64,000 nt of DNA from Microbacterium luteolum (GTDB lineage Bacteria > Actinomycetota > Actinomycetes > Actinomycetales > Microbacteriaceae). The stretch is taken from positions 558,001 to 622,000 of the forward strand of contig NZ_BAAAUN010000001.1 of NCBI RefSeq assembly GCF_039533965.1, read 5' to 3'. A program made the translations under genes and the position numbers. Every line of letters begins with the position of its first letter. Position 1 is the first letter of the stretch. Of the stretch, positions 25,672 to 35,627 are shown one piece after another. Below the pieces are notes generated by a model. It was not told where the DNA came from, made no database searches, and saw only the letters and a list, made by a program, of their open reading frames with translations.

Positions 25672-26159
25672 GCGGATGCCTCCGGAAGACAGTGGACGAG
25701 GACGCTTCTCGTGGCGGTGGCGACGACCGTGCCGTCCTGGTTGCGCCCGGTGTGCGCGATCTGCACGATGCCCTGACCGGGGCGCGACGACGACAGCCGC
25801 TTCTCGACGATGACGCTCTCGGTGTAGAGGGTGTCGCCCGCGAACAGCGGATGAGGGAAGGTGACGTCGCCGAAGCCGAGCTGCGCCACGAGGGTGCCCT
25901 GGGTCAGCTGGGCGACGGAGGCTCCGACCATCGTCGACAGCGTCCACATGGAGTTCATCAGCCGCGCATGGAACGGGGCCTGCGTATCGGCGAACGCCGC
26001 GTCGAGGTGCAGCGCCTGCGTGTTCATGGTCAGCGTCGTGAACAGCACGTTGTCGGCCTCCGTGGCCGTGCGACCCGGACGGTGCAGATACCGGGCGTCT
26101 GCCGCGAACTCCTCGAAGTAGAGGCCTCGCTGGATGATGTCCTCTGGCATGTCGCCCAC
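25668..26159 (-). CDS. MaoC-family (R)-enoyl-CoA hydratase
   Basis: A 163-residue hot-dog protein with the MaoC hydratase features: LHRPGRTATEADNVLFTTL at residues 27-45 (catalytic Asp/His region) and ASVAQLTQGTLVAQLGF after. The homologue in the mycobacterial locus is Rv2499c. In this operon it would hydrate 3-methylglutaconyl-CoA or itaconyl-CoA to the (R)/(S)-hydroxyacyl-CoA used by the CitE-like lyase. GTG at 26159 is one base after the acyl-CoA dehydrogenase stop; an ATG at 26150 is the alternative. Confidence 0.88.
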   Translation of the reverse strand: MGDMPEDIIQRGLYFEEFAADARYLHRPGRTATEADNVLFTTLTMNTQALHLDAAFADTQAPFHARLMNSMWTLSTMVGASVAQLTQGTLVAQLGFGDVTFPHPLFAGDTLYTESVIVEKRLSSSRPGQGIVQIAHTGRNQDGTVVATATRSVLVHCLPEASA

Positions 26160-26160
26160 G

Positions 26161-27312
26161 CTACCCGGCGAGTCCGAGCCCTCGGGCGATGACCAGGAGC
26201 TGCACCTCGGTGGTGCCTTCGCCGATCTCCAGGATCTTCGAGTCGCGATAGTGCCGTGCGACGGGGAACTCGTTCATGAATCCGTTGCCGCCGAAGATCT
26301 GGGTGGCGTCCCTGGCATTGTCCATCGCGGCCTCGCCGGCGACGAGTTTGGCGATCGCGGCCGCCTCGACGAACGGCTTGTCGGCGTCGCGCAACCGCGC
26401 CGCGTGGTGCCAGGCGAGCCGCGCCGTGTGCACGCGCGCCCGCATGCGCGCCAGCGTGAACTGTGCGTTCTGCCGGGTACTCAGCGCGCTGCCGAAGATC
26501 GTGCGACTCTTCGCGTAGTCGACGGCGGCCTCCAGGCACCCTTCCGCAGCGCCCGTGGAGAGCGCGGCGATCGCGATGCGGCCCTCGTCGAGGATGCTGA
26601 GGAAGTTCTTGAATCCGCGTCCGCGCTCGCCCAGGAGGTTCGCCGCCGGGACCCGCGCACCCTGGAAGCTCAGGGGATGGGTGTCGGAGGCGTTCCAGCC
26701 GACCTTGTCGTACGGCGGCTCGACGGTGAAGCCGGGGGTGCCGTTCGGGACGATGATCGTCGAGATCTCCTTGCGGCCGTTCTCCACGCCGGTGACCGCG
26801 GTCACGGTCACGAATCGCGTGATCGGCGTGCCGGAGTTGGTGATGAACTGCTTGGAGCCGTCGATGACCCACTCGTCGCCTTCCACCCGGGCGGTGGTGC
26901 GCGTCGCACCCGCGTCGCTGCCGGCTTCCGGCTCGGTGAGGCCGAAGCCGGCGAGGGCCCGACCGGCGAGGAGATCGGGAAGCAGCTCCTGCCGCTGCTC
27001 CTCGGTTCCGAAGCGGTAGATCGGCATCGCTCCGAGGCTCACTCCCGCTTCGAGGGTGATCGCGATGGACTGGTCGACGCGGCCGAGCGCCTCGATGGCG
27101 ATGCCGAGCGCCATGTAGTCGCCGCCCTGGCCGCCGTACTCCTCGGAGAAGGGCAGACCGAACAGTCCCAGATCGCCCATCTGCGCCACGACGTCCATCG
27201 ACAGCGTGTGCGTGCGATCGGCCTCGTACGACTGCGGCGCGACGACGGTCTCGGCGAACTCGCGCACCATGGCGGCGAGTTCGCGCTCCTCTTCGGACAG
27301 GTCTTCCATCAT
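26161..27312 (-). CDS. Acyl-CoA dehydrogenase (probably isovaleryl-CoA dehydrogenase)
   Basis: A 383-residue FAD-dependent acyl-CoA dehydrogenase. FGLTEPEAGSDAGATRTTA is the FAD-binding signature; the C-terminal ILEIGEGTTEVQLLVIARGL is the family's final helix with the GEGT turn. The operon context (biotin carboxylase and carboxyltransferase upstream, MaoC and CitE downstream) points to isovaleryl-CoA as substrate. Two consecutive ATG codons overlap the stop of the biotin carboxylase gene (TGATG type), after a GAAGAGAG ribosome site. Confidence 0.9.
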   Translation of the reverse strand: MMEDLSEEERELAAMVREFAETVVAPQSYEADRTHTLSMDVVAQMGDLGLFGLPFSEEYGGQGGDYMALGIAIEALGRVDQSIAITLEAGVSLGAMPIYRFGTEEQRQELLPDLLAGRALAGFGLTEPEAGSDAGATRTTARVEGDEWVIDGSKQFITNSGTPITRFVTVTAVTGVENGRKEISTIIVPNGTPGFTVEPPYDKVGWNASDTHPLSFQGARVPAANLLGERGRGFKNFLSILDEGRIAIAALSTGAAEGCLEAAVDYAKSRTIFGSALSTRQNAQFTLARMRARVHTARLAWHHAARLRDADKPFVEAAAIAKLVAGEAAMDNARDATQIFGGNGFMNEFPVARHYRDSKILEIGEGTTEVQLLVIARGLGLAG

Positions 27313-29221
27313 CAGCTCTCTTCCGTCGTCACACGCGCGACCGGCTGGTCGCGCCGAACCTGATCGCCCACGGCGACCAGCAGATGAACCACGCCGTCAT
27401 GCGGCGCGAGCACCGGGTGCTCCATCTTCATCGCCTCGATGGCGATCAGCGGCGTGCCCGCGATGACGCGGGCACCGTCCTGCACGTGCACCGCGACGAC
27501 GCTCCCCGGCATCGGCGCTCGCGCCTCCGGCTCGGTCGCCGACGTGCGTCCGTCATGCGCGGCGAGCCGTCGTCGCATCCGCTCGCGGCGGTCGAGTGGC
27601 CGGAGCCGGACGGTCCGCCCGTCCTCGGCGACCCACACGGCACCGTCGGCGTCGACGACGGCGTGCGTGCGACCGCGCGATGCTCCGTCGTCCTCGGACG
27701 GAGCCTCGATGATCTCGTCGTCGTCCGTGAGGACGGCGAATGCTTCACGCTCGACCGGAACCGCGCCCAGACGCCAGCCGGGACGATCGCGCCAGAGCGG
27801 GCTCGTCCTGACCGGCTCGGGGCGCGACGGCGCTGCCGCGTGAGCTGCCGCGAGCATCGCCGCGGTGGGCTTCTCCGCGGCGACCGGCAGCAGCGATTCG
27901 ATCAGTCCGGTGTCGAGATCGCCGGCGATGACGCGCGCGTCACGGCAGAGCTGGCGAAGGAAGGAGATGTTCGTGTCGACGCCGAGCACGACGGTCTGGG
28001 AAAGCGCCTCGTCGAGCCGACGGAGCGCGGTCGTGCGATCGTCGGCGAAGGCGATGATCTTCGCGATCATGGGGTCGTAGAAGCCCGTGACCTCGCTTCC
28101 CGTCTCGATCGCGGCATCCACGCGCACGCCCACAGGAGGGTCGAACAGCAGCACGGTCCCGGTTGACGGCAGGAATCCGCGTTCGGGCGATTCCGCGTAG
28201 ACCCGCGCCTCGACCGCATGTCCGCGGAGGACCGGCGTCACGTCGAGCGGCAGACCGGCGGCGGCGCGCAGCTGCAGCGCGACCAGGTCCAGACCGGTGA
28301 CTTCCTCGGTGACCGGATGCTCGACCTGCAGACGCGTGTTCATCTCGATGAAGAACACGTCTTCGGGGGAATCCGCGTCGACCAGGAACTCCACAGTCCC
28401 CGCGCCGACGTAGGACACGCTCTCACCGGCCTGCACGGCCGCGGAGAGAAGACGCTCGCGCGTCTCGGCCGGGATTCCGGCCGACGGCGCCTCCTCGACG
28501 ACCTTCTGGTGCCGCCGCTGCAGCGTGCACTCCCGCTCGCCGAGGGCTATCACGGTGCCGTGGGCGTCGCCGAACACCTGGACCTCGATGTGCCGGGGGC
28601 GTCGGATCAGACGCTCCAGGATCAGGGAGTCGTCGCCGAAGGCGGCCGCCGCGACGCGTCGAGCCGAAGCCAGCGCTCCGGCGAGACCCCCGGCATCCGC
28701 CACGATCTCCATGCCTTTTCCGCCACCGCCCGCGCTGGGCTTGACCAGGAGGGGGAAGCCGACACGCTCCGCCTCCTCGGCGATCTCGCCGTCGGAGAGA
28801 CCCCTGGCGTCGAAGCCGGGGACGACCGGAACGCCGTAGCGCATCACATGATCGCGCGCCCGTGCCTTGTCGCCCATGATCTGCAGTGCCTCGACGGACG
28901 GTCCGATGAAGACGATCCCACTCTCCGCGCAGGCCTCGGCGAGACCCACGCTCTCGGAGAGGAAGCCGTAGCCGGGATGGATCGCCTGCGCCCCCGTGGT
29001 GCGAGCCGCGGCGATCACCGCGTCGATGTCGAGATAGGACTCGGCGGCCGGTGCCGGGCCGATGCGCACGGCCGCATCCGCTTCGCGCACGTGGGGCGCT
29101 GCGGCATCCGCGTCGCTGTAGACGGCGACGCTGCGGATGCCGAGCTCGCGCAGCGAGCGGATCACGCGGCGCGCGATCTCTCCGCGGTTCGCGACGAGGA
29201 CGGTAGGGAAGCTCATGGCAC

Positions 29222-29225
<4 letters not shown>
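27312..29225 (-). CDS. Acyl-CoA carboxylase alpha subunit (biotin carboxylase + BCCP), AccA1/MccA type
   Basis: A 637-residue protein. The biotin carboxylase domain starts [19 protein letters not shown], continues with the ATP-grasp loop [14 protein letters not shown], and [19 protein letters not shown]. The C terminus has a biotin carboxyl carrier domain with the lysine motif EAMKMEHP near 600. It works with the beta subunit upstream, carboxylating 3-methylcrotonyl-CoA (leucine pathway) by inference from operon content. The GTG at 29225 overlaps the beta-subunit stop (GTGA); an ATG at 29216 gives [12 protein letters not shown], equally good. Confidence 0.92.
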
Positions 29226-30775
<1,550 letters not shown>

Positions 30776-30838
30776 CGTGATGTCCTCCTCGACCCACGTC
30801 GCGCCGGTCGATGGCCCTGGCGCGTGCATGCATTCTCG

Positions 30839-30854
30839 GTTAGTGTTCACTAAC
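30839..30854. promoter_or_regulatory. TetR operator candidate 1: GTTAGTGTTCACTAAC
   Basis: A perfect inverted repeat (seven-base arms, two-base centre) in the 111-bp gap between the carboxylase operon and the TetR gene. Dyads of this size next to a TetR gene are normally its binding site. It is 64 bp upstream of the beta-subunit ATG and 33 bp upstream of the TetR ATG. Confidence 0.7.
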
Positions 30855-30866
30855 CCGTTGATTCAG

Positions 30867-30882
30867 GTTAGCGAGGATTAAC
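30867..30882. promoter_or_regulatory. TetR operator candidate 2: GTTAGCGAGGATTAAC
   Basis: An imperfect copy of the neighbouring dyad: same 16-base length and same outer GTTA...TAAC, with a divergent centre. Its centre is 28 bp from that of the first site, so the two repeats are nearly in helical phase. It also covers the GAGGA ribosome site of the TetR gene, so binding would block that gene in particular. Confidence 0.55.
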
Positions 30883-30886
30883 TGAG

Positions 30887-31498
30887 ATGACAAGCCCGGT
30901 CACCGCCCGAGACCGCGCGAAGGCCGAGCGCTCCGACGCGATCCTTCACGCCGCCGCTCGGCTCTTCGCCGAGCGCGGCTACACGGGCGTCAGCCTCGAG
31001 GACATCGGCGCCGCGGTCGGCGTGTCGGGTCCCGCCGTGTACCGCCACTTCGCCGGCAAGCAGGCACTGCTCGGCGCGGTCCTGGTGAAGGTCAGTCAGG
31101 ACCTGGTCCACGGCGGTCAGCGGGTCGCGGACAGCGCGTCGACACCCGACGAGCGGATGCCGGCGCTGATCCGGTTCCACGTGGACTTCGCGCTCGGGAA
31201 CGCCGAGGTCATCCAGGTGCAGGATCGTGATGTCGCGCACCTCTCCGAGGCGGATCGCGCGGAGGTCCGGCGCCTGCAGCGCGCCTACATCGAACTCTGG
31301 ATGGTCGTGCTGGCGCCTCTCCACCCGACTGCTGAGGACTCCCCCGCTCACCGCGATGAGCTGAGGCTCCGCGTGCAGGCCTGCTTCGGCCTCATCAACT
31401 CCACCCCGCACAGCACACGGGCCGCCGCTCGACGGCACGCCGCCACCGCGAGCGTCCTCGTCGCGATGGCGGATGCCGCTTTGCGCGCCGCTATCTGA
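30887..31498 (+). CDS. TetR-family regulator of the leucine-catabolic operon
   Basis: A 203-residue TetR/AcrR repressor. The HTH is RSDAILHAAARLFAERGYTG followed by VSLEDIGAAVGVSGPAVYRH, residues about 15-58; the C-terminal domain is variable. It is divergent from the carboxylase operon and its start region carries two dyads, so it most likely represses both itself and the operon, with release by an acyl-CoA intermediate. In mycobacteria the related locus ends with a TetR gene (Rv2506). Its last eight bases overlap the E2 gene on the other strand. Confidence 0.9.
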   Translation: MTSPVTARDRAKAERSDAILHAAARLFAERGYTGVSLEDIGAAVGVSGPAVYRHFAGKQALLGAVLVKVSQDLVHGGQRVADSASTPDERMPALIRFHVDFALGNAEVIQVQDRDVAHLSEADRAEVRRLQRAYIELWMVVLAPLHPTAEDSPAHRDELRLRVQACFGLINSTPHSTRAAARRHAATASVLVAMADAALRAAI

Positions 31499-32858
31499 AG
31501 AGCATCGCGCGGCCCGGCTCCTGAAGGACATCCGCGACGTCCTTCAGGAATCGGGCGCCCTCGGCCCCGTCCACGAGCCGATGGTCGAACGAGAGGCTCA
31601 GCGTCATCATCTGGCGCAGAGCGATCTCACCGCGGTACTCCCACGGCTGCCGGCGCACGGCGCCGACGGCGAGGATGCCGGACTGCCCGGGCGGAAGGAT
31701 GGGCGTCCCCGCGTCCACGCCGAACACGCCGATGTTGGAGATCGAGAAGGTGCCGCCGGCGAGCTCCGCCGGCGACGTCTTGCCGGATCGAGCCGTCTCG
31801 GCGAGAGCCTTCAGAGCCCCGGCCAGTCCGGTGAGGCTCAGCTGATCCGCGTCGCGGATGTTGGGGACGATCAGCCCTCGGTCCGTGGCCGCGGCGATGC
31901 CGAGATCGACGAAGTTGTGCTGGACGATCTCGCCTGCCGCCTCATCCCAGCGGGAGTTCAGCCCCGGGGTGCGCCCGAGTGCGAGACACACCGCTTTCGC
32001 GATGACGGCGAGCGGCCCGATCCGGTGTTCGCTGAGCGACCGGTCTTCGCGCAGACTCGCCAACAGGTCCATGGTCGCCGTCACGTCGACGGTGTGGAAG
32101 ACCGTGACGTGCGGGGCCGTGAAAGCGCTCTGCACCATCGCGGCGGCCGTGTGCTTGCGGACGCCGCGGATGGGGATGCGGGTCTCGCGTTCCCCCTCCT
32201 GCGCGACCGCGAACAGCGCGGCGGGCGTAGCCGGAGCCGCCGGCTCCCCCAGCGCCGGCGCGGTGACTGCCGCGGAGACCACGCCGACGCGCTCCGCGTA
32301 GGCGTCGACGTCGTTGCGGGTGATCAGCCGATCGCCGACCTCCGCCGCGACCAGAACCAGATCGATGCCGAGCCGCTTGGCATGCGCACGCACCGGTGGT
32401 GTGGATCGGGGGCGCTCGATCACGGTGTCGGTGCTCGCCGCAGGTGTGGCATCGTGCGGCGCCGCCTCGAGCACCGCCGTGTCCGAGACCGCGGATGCCG
32501 CGCCTGCACGACGCGCGCGCCGGCCAGGACGACCGGCGCTGGTCGGCGCGGCACCGTATCCGACGAGGTTCGGCTGCGCCTTCTCCCCCGCATCGTCCTG
32601 AGGGGCCGGCTCATCGTCGCCCTCCACGTCGAAATCGATCAGCGGGGCGCCGACGGCCACGGTCTGACCCGCTTCGGCGTGCAGCGTCGCGACTGTTCCC
32701 TCGTAGGGGGAAGGCAGCTCCACCACGGCCTTCGCGGTCTCGACCTCGGCGAGCGTCTGGTTCAGGGTCACCGCATCGCCGGGGGCGACGAGCCACTGCA
32801 CGACCTCCGCCTCGGTGAGGCCTTCACCGAGGTCCGGCAGGCGGAACTCCGCGTTCAT
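31491..32858 (-). CDS. bkdC: Branched-chain 2-oxoacid dehydrogenase E2 (dihydrolipoyl acyltransferase)
   Basis: A 455-residue E2. Residues 1-78 are a lipoyl domain with the lipoylated Lys43 in VETAKAVVE; after an Ala/Pro-rich linker a peripheral subunit-binding domain appears around residues 150-190 (VRAHAKRLGIDLVLVAAEVG); the catalytic CAT domain ends with the active-site motif LSFDHRLVDGAEGARFL. E2 transfers the acyl group from lipoamide to CoA. With E1alpha and E1beta directly upstream, a BCKDH complex is the best reading; a pyruvate dehydrogenase paralogue is less likely because of the Lrp regulator and the leucine operon beside it. E3 is not in the window. Confidence 0.9.
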   Translation of the reverse strand: MNAEFRLPDLGEGLTEAEVVQWLVAPGDAVTLNQTLAEVETAKAVVELPSPYEGTVATLHAEAGQTVAVGAPLIDFDVEGDDEPAPQDDAGEKAQPNLVGYGAAPTSAGRPGRRARRAGAASAVSDTAVLEAAPHDATPAASTDTVIERPRSTPPVRAHAKRLGIDLVLVAAEVGDRLITRNDVDAYAERVGVVSAAVTAPALGEPAAPATPAALFAVAQEGERETRIPIRGVRKHTAAAMVQSAFTAPHVTVFHTVDVTATMDLLASLREDRSLSEHRIGPLAVIAKAVCLALGRTPGLNSRWDEAAGEIVQHNFVDLGIAAATDRGLIVPNIRDADQLSLTGLAGALKALAETARSGKTSPAELAGGTFSISNIGVFGVDAGTPILPPGQSGILAVGAVRRQPWEYRGEIALRQMMTLSLSFDHRLVDGAEGARFLKDVADVLQEPGRAMLFR

Positions 32859-33865
32859 GCGTCTGCTCCCGTCAAGCTGTTCGGCCGGTCCAGCACGCGG
32901 TCCACCGCGTCGAGGAGTCGGTCGAGGTCGGGCAGGTGGTACTTCTCGAGCTTCGCGGGGGGATACGGGATGTCGTGTCCGGTGACGCGGAGCGGTGCCG
33001 ACTCGAGGTACTCGAAGCAGCGTTCCGTGATGCTCGCGATCACCTCGGCGGCGACGCCCGCCTCACGCGAGGCCTCGTGTGCCACGACGACCCGTCCGGT
33101 CTTGCGAACGGATGCCGCGACCGAGTCGTAGTCGATCGGGGAGAGCGAGCGCAGGTCGATGACCTCGAGCGAGATGCCCTCGTCCTCCGCGGCATCCGCC
33201 GCCTGGAGGGCGGTCGACACCATGGCGCCGTAGGTGATCAGAGTGGCATCGGAACCGGCGCGCACGACGCGCGCGAGCCCCATCGGCGACGCATCGGCGA
33301 GAGGGGCTGCGAGGTCGACCTCGCCCTTGTGGTGGTACAGGCGCTTGGGCTCGAAGAAGATCACGGGATCATCGCTGGCGATGGCCTGGCGCAGACTGCG
33401 GTAGGCGTCCTCCGGGTTGGACACCGCGATGACGCGGAGTCCGGCGGTGTGCACGAAGTAGGCCTCGGGCGATTCGGAGTGGTGCTCGGCCGCACCGATC
33501 CCACCCGCCCACGGGATGCGGATGGTGATCGGCATCTTCGCCCGCCCCTGCGTGCGGTAGTGGAGCTTGGCGACCTGCGCGACGATCTGGTCGAACGCCG
33601 GGTACACGAATCCGTCGAACTGGATCTCGACGACCGGACGGTAGCCGCGGAAGGCGAGTCCGACCGCCATTCCGACGATGCCCGACTCCGCGAGCGGGGT
33701 GTCGATCACGCGAGAGGCACCGAACTCGTCGAGCAGTCCGTCGGTGATGCGGAAAACTCCGCCGAGCTTGCCGATGTCCTCACCGAGGAGGACGACCTTG
33801 TCGTCGTCACGCATGGCCTGGCGGAGACCTGCTCCGAGGGCCTTGCCGAGAGTCATCTCCGTCAT
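32855..33865 (-). CDS. bkdB: Branched-chain 2-oxoacid dehydrogenase E1 beta subunit
   Basis: A 336-residue transketolase-pyrimidine-domain protein: ALGAGLRQAMRDDDKVVLLG at the N terminus, then DTPLAESGIVGMAVGLAFRG and EIQFDGFVYPAFDQIVAQVA, which are E1beta signatures. It pairs with E1alpha to form the TPP-dependent E1. ATG at 33865 is chosen because GGAGG lies seven bases upstream; the GTG two codons earlier is only one base from it. Its stop overlaps the E2 start by four bases. Confidence 0.92.
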   Translation of the reverse strand: MTEMTLGKALGAGLRQAMRDDDKVVLLGEDIGKLGGVFRITDGLLDEFGASRVIDTPLAESGIVGMAVGLAFRGYRPVVEIQFDGFVYPAFDQIVAQVAKLHYRTQGRAKMPITIRIPWAGGIGAAEHHSESPEAYFVHTAGLRVIAVSNPEDAYRSLRQAIASDDPVIFFEPKRLYHHKGEVDLAAPLADASPMGLARVVRAGSDATLITYGAMVSTALQAADAAEDEGISLEVIDLRSLSPIDYDSVAASVRKTGRVVVAHEASREAGVAAEVIASITERCFEYLESAPLRVTGHDIPYPPAKLEKYHLPDLDRLLDAVDRVLDRPNSLTGADA

Positions 33866-33867
33866 GG

Positions 33868-34986
33868 TCACGCCTCCACCTCGAACGTCGCGAGGTAGGC
33901 CGCGTACTCGTCGCGCTGGCGCTCGAGCCCCGTGTGCGGCTCGGCGTACACACCATCGAAGACGGCGAGCGGCGGGCGGGTGACCATGCCGAGGCAGGCC
34001 GCGCGCATCTCCTTGGCGACGGCATCCGCGGCAACCTGCGTCTCGGCGACGTGCGCGTCGCTGAACTCCCCCGTGCTCCGCAGGTACTGCTCGAGCCGCG
34101 CGATGGGGTCGCGGCGGCGCCAGGATTCGAGCTCGGCGTCGTCACGGTAGCGCGTCGGGTCGTCCGCGGTCGTGTGCGGTCCCATCCGATAGGTCACGGC
34201 CTCGATGTACGCGGGTCCCTTGCCGGAACGCGCGTGGTCGAGGGCCCAGCGCATCGCCGCCATGCACGCCAGCACATCGTTGCCGTCGACGCGCAGGCTC
34301 GGGATGCCGAAGCCCGGCGCGCGCCCGGCGATCGGGAACTGCGACTGCACCGCCACGGGCTCGGAGATCGCCCAGTGGTTGTTCTGGCAGACGAAGACGA
34401 CGGGAGCCTGGTAGGAGGACGCGAAGATCATGGCCTCGTTGACGTCGCCCTGGCTGGTCGCGCCGTCGCCGAAGTACGTCACGGCGACCTCGTCCGCGCC
34501 CTCGTGGCGGATGCCCAGGGCGTAGCCGACCGCGTGCAGCGTCTGCGCGCCGATGATGATCTGGAGCGGGGCCACGCGGAGCGCCTCCGGGTCGTGTCCT
34601 GCGCCCTCCTCACCGCGCCACATGCGGACGTAGTCTCCGGGCTGCGCTCCACGGGCGTAGATGACGCCGGTCTCGCGGTAGCTCGGGAAGACGTAGTCCT
34701 GCGGGGCCAGTGCCCTGGCGGTGCCGATCTGCGTCGCCTCCTGGCCCTGGCACGGCGCCCAGAGGCCGAGCTGACCCTGCCGCTGGAGCGCGACGCCTTC
34801 GGAGTCGATGCGGCGGAGGATCACCATGTCGCGGTGCAGGGCGCGCAGCTGCGCGGCATCCACATCGGCCACGAAGGAGTCCAGTCGGGGGTTCACGATG
34901 CGCGATCCGTCCGGGGCCAGGATGCGCTCGGAGAGCTCCAGATCCTGTGCGGTGTCTGCGATGGGCGTGATCTGCGGTGACATCAT
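33868..34986 (-). CDS. bkdA: Branched-chain 2-oxoacid dehydrogenase E1 alpha subunit
   Basis: A 372-residue TPP-binding protein with the thiamine motif YFGDGATSQGDVNEAMIFAS near residues 174-193 ending in the QNNHWAI NN. The C-terminal KGPAYIEAVTYRMGPHTTAD contains the conserved phosphorylation-loop region. First gene of the E1alpha-E1beta-E2 operon. Two consecutive ATG codons begin it; the second (34983) has the better distance from GGAGG. It diverges from the Lrp/AsnC gene across 167 bp containing repeated TGCTCAA half-sites. Confidence 0.92.
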   Translation of the reverse strand: MMSPQITPIADTAQDLELSERILAPDGSRIVNPRLDSFVADVDAAQLRALHRDMVILRRIDSEGVALQRQGQLGLWAPCQGQEATQIGTARALAPQDYVFPSYRETGVIYARGAQPGDYVRMWRGEEGAGHDPEALRVAPLQIIIGAQTLHAVGYALGIRHEGADEVAVTYFGDGATSQGDVNEAMIFASSYQAPVVFVCQNNHWAISEPVAVQSQFPIAGRAPGFGIPSLRVDGNDVLACMAAMRWALDHARSGKGPAYIEAVTYRMGPHTTADDPTRYRDDAELESWRRRDPIARLEQYLRSTGEFSDAHVAETQVAADAVAKEMRAACLGMVTRPPLAVFDGVYAEPHTGLERQRDEYAAYLATFEVEA

Positions 34987-35067
34987 CGTCCTCCAAGTCC
35001 TCAGCGACCCTCGTGGGGTACTCGCGGCGGCACCGGCGACATCACCGGCCTGCTCTGAGGCTACGTC

Positions 35068-35118
35068 TGCTCAACACCTCGCTCAAGCAATTGCGATGCG
35101 CTTGAGCATGTTGCTCAA
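35068..35118. promoter_or_regulatory. Cluster of Lrp/AsnC-type half-sites in the bkd/lrp divergent gap
   Basis: TGCTCAA occurs at 35068-35074 and 35112-35118, CGCTCAA at 35080-35086, and its inverse TTGAGCA at 35102-35108. The last two TTGAGCA/TGCTCAA elements form a perfect 7-3-7 palindrome TTGAGCATGTTGCTCAA (35102-35118), and GCTCAAGC (35081-35088) is also an inverted partner of GCTTGAGC (35100-35107). Several phased half-sites upstream of an Lrp-type gene are typical of Lrp-family operators. Confidence 0.65.
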
Positions 35119-35153
35119 TTTCGGCGATCTGGCGCCTGCTAAGGTTTGGCACT

Positions 35154-35627
35154 ATGCCTGGACTGGACCGCATCGATCTCGAACTCCTCGCCGCACTCGC
35201 CGACGACCCGCGCATCACGATCGTCGCGCTGGCCGAGAACCTCAAGCTCTCGCGCAACACGATCCAGGCCCGGATGGCGCGTCTCGAGCAGACGGGGGTC
35301 TTCCTCTCCTACGAGCGGTCCTTCTCCCCCGATGTGCTCGGCTTCCCGCTGCAGGCGTTCGTCAACATCGGCGTCCGGCAGCCCGAGCTGCCTCGCATCA
35401 TCAACGAGCTCGCGCGCATCCCCGAGATCGTCCAGGCTCACGGTCTGAGCGGTTCGATCGACCTTCTCGCGCGCGTGGCCTGCCGCGACGCCAGACACCT
35501 CTTCGATACCGACGCCCGGATCCTGTCGATCGAAGGCGTCGAGAGGACCGAGACCTCGCTCGCGATGGGCGAGGTGATCCCGTTCCGGGTCGCCGGCCTC
35601 ATCGGCCTCGCGCGACGGGAATCCTGA
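35154..35627 (+). CDS. Lrp/AsnC-family regulator, probably of the bkd operon
   Basis: A 157-residue protein: N-terminal HTH (DRIDLELLAALADDPRITIV then ALAENLKLSRNTIQARMARL, residues 4-46) and a C-terminal RAM domain (GFPLQAFVNIGVRQPELP). Lrp proteins bind amino acids through the RAM domain. It is divergent from the branched-chain dehydrogenase operon, the same layout as BkdR in other bacteria. The ATG has only a weak AAGG nine bases upstream, and TAAGGT at 35140-35145 could be a -10 close to the ATG, so a leaderless or nearly leaderless transcript is possible. Its end overlaps the hydrolase gene by 29 bp. Confidence 0.9.
   Translation: MPGLDRIDLELLAALADDPRITIVALAENLKLSRNTIQARMARLEQTGVFLSYERSFSPDVLGFPLQAFVNIGVRQPELPRIINELARIPEIVQAHGLSGSIDLLARVACRDARHLFDTDARILSIEGVERTETSLAMGEVIPFRVAGLIGLARRES

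Noticed and set aside
31491..32858. E2/E1 operon as pyruvate dehydrogenase.
   Set aside because: E1 is split into alpha and beta subunits and lies beside an Lrp regulator and leucine-pathway genes; actinobacterial pyruvate dehydrogenase normally has a single-chain AceE. Not excluded, but less likely.
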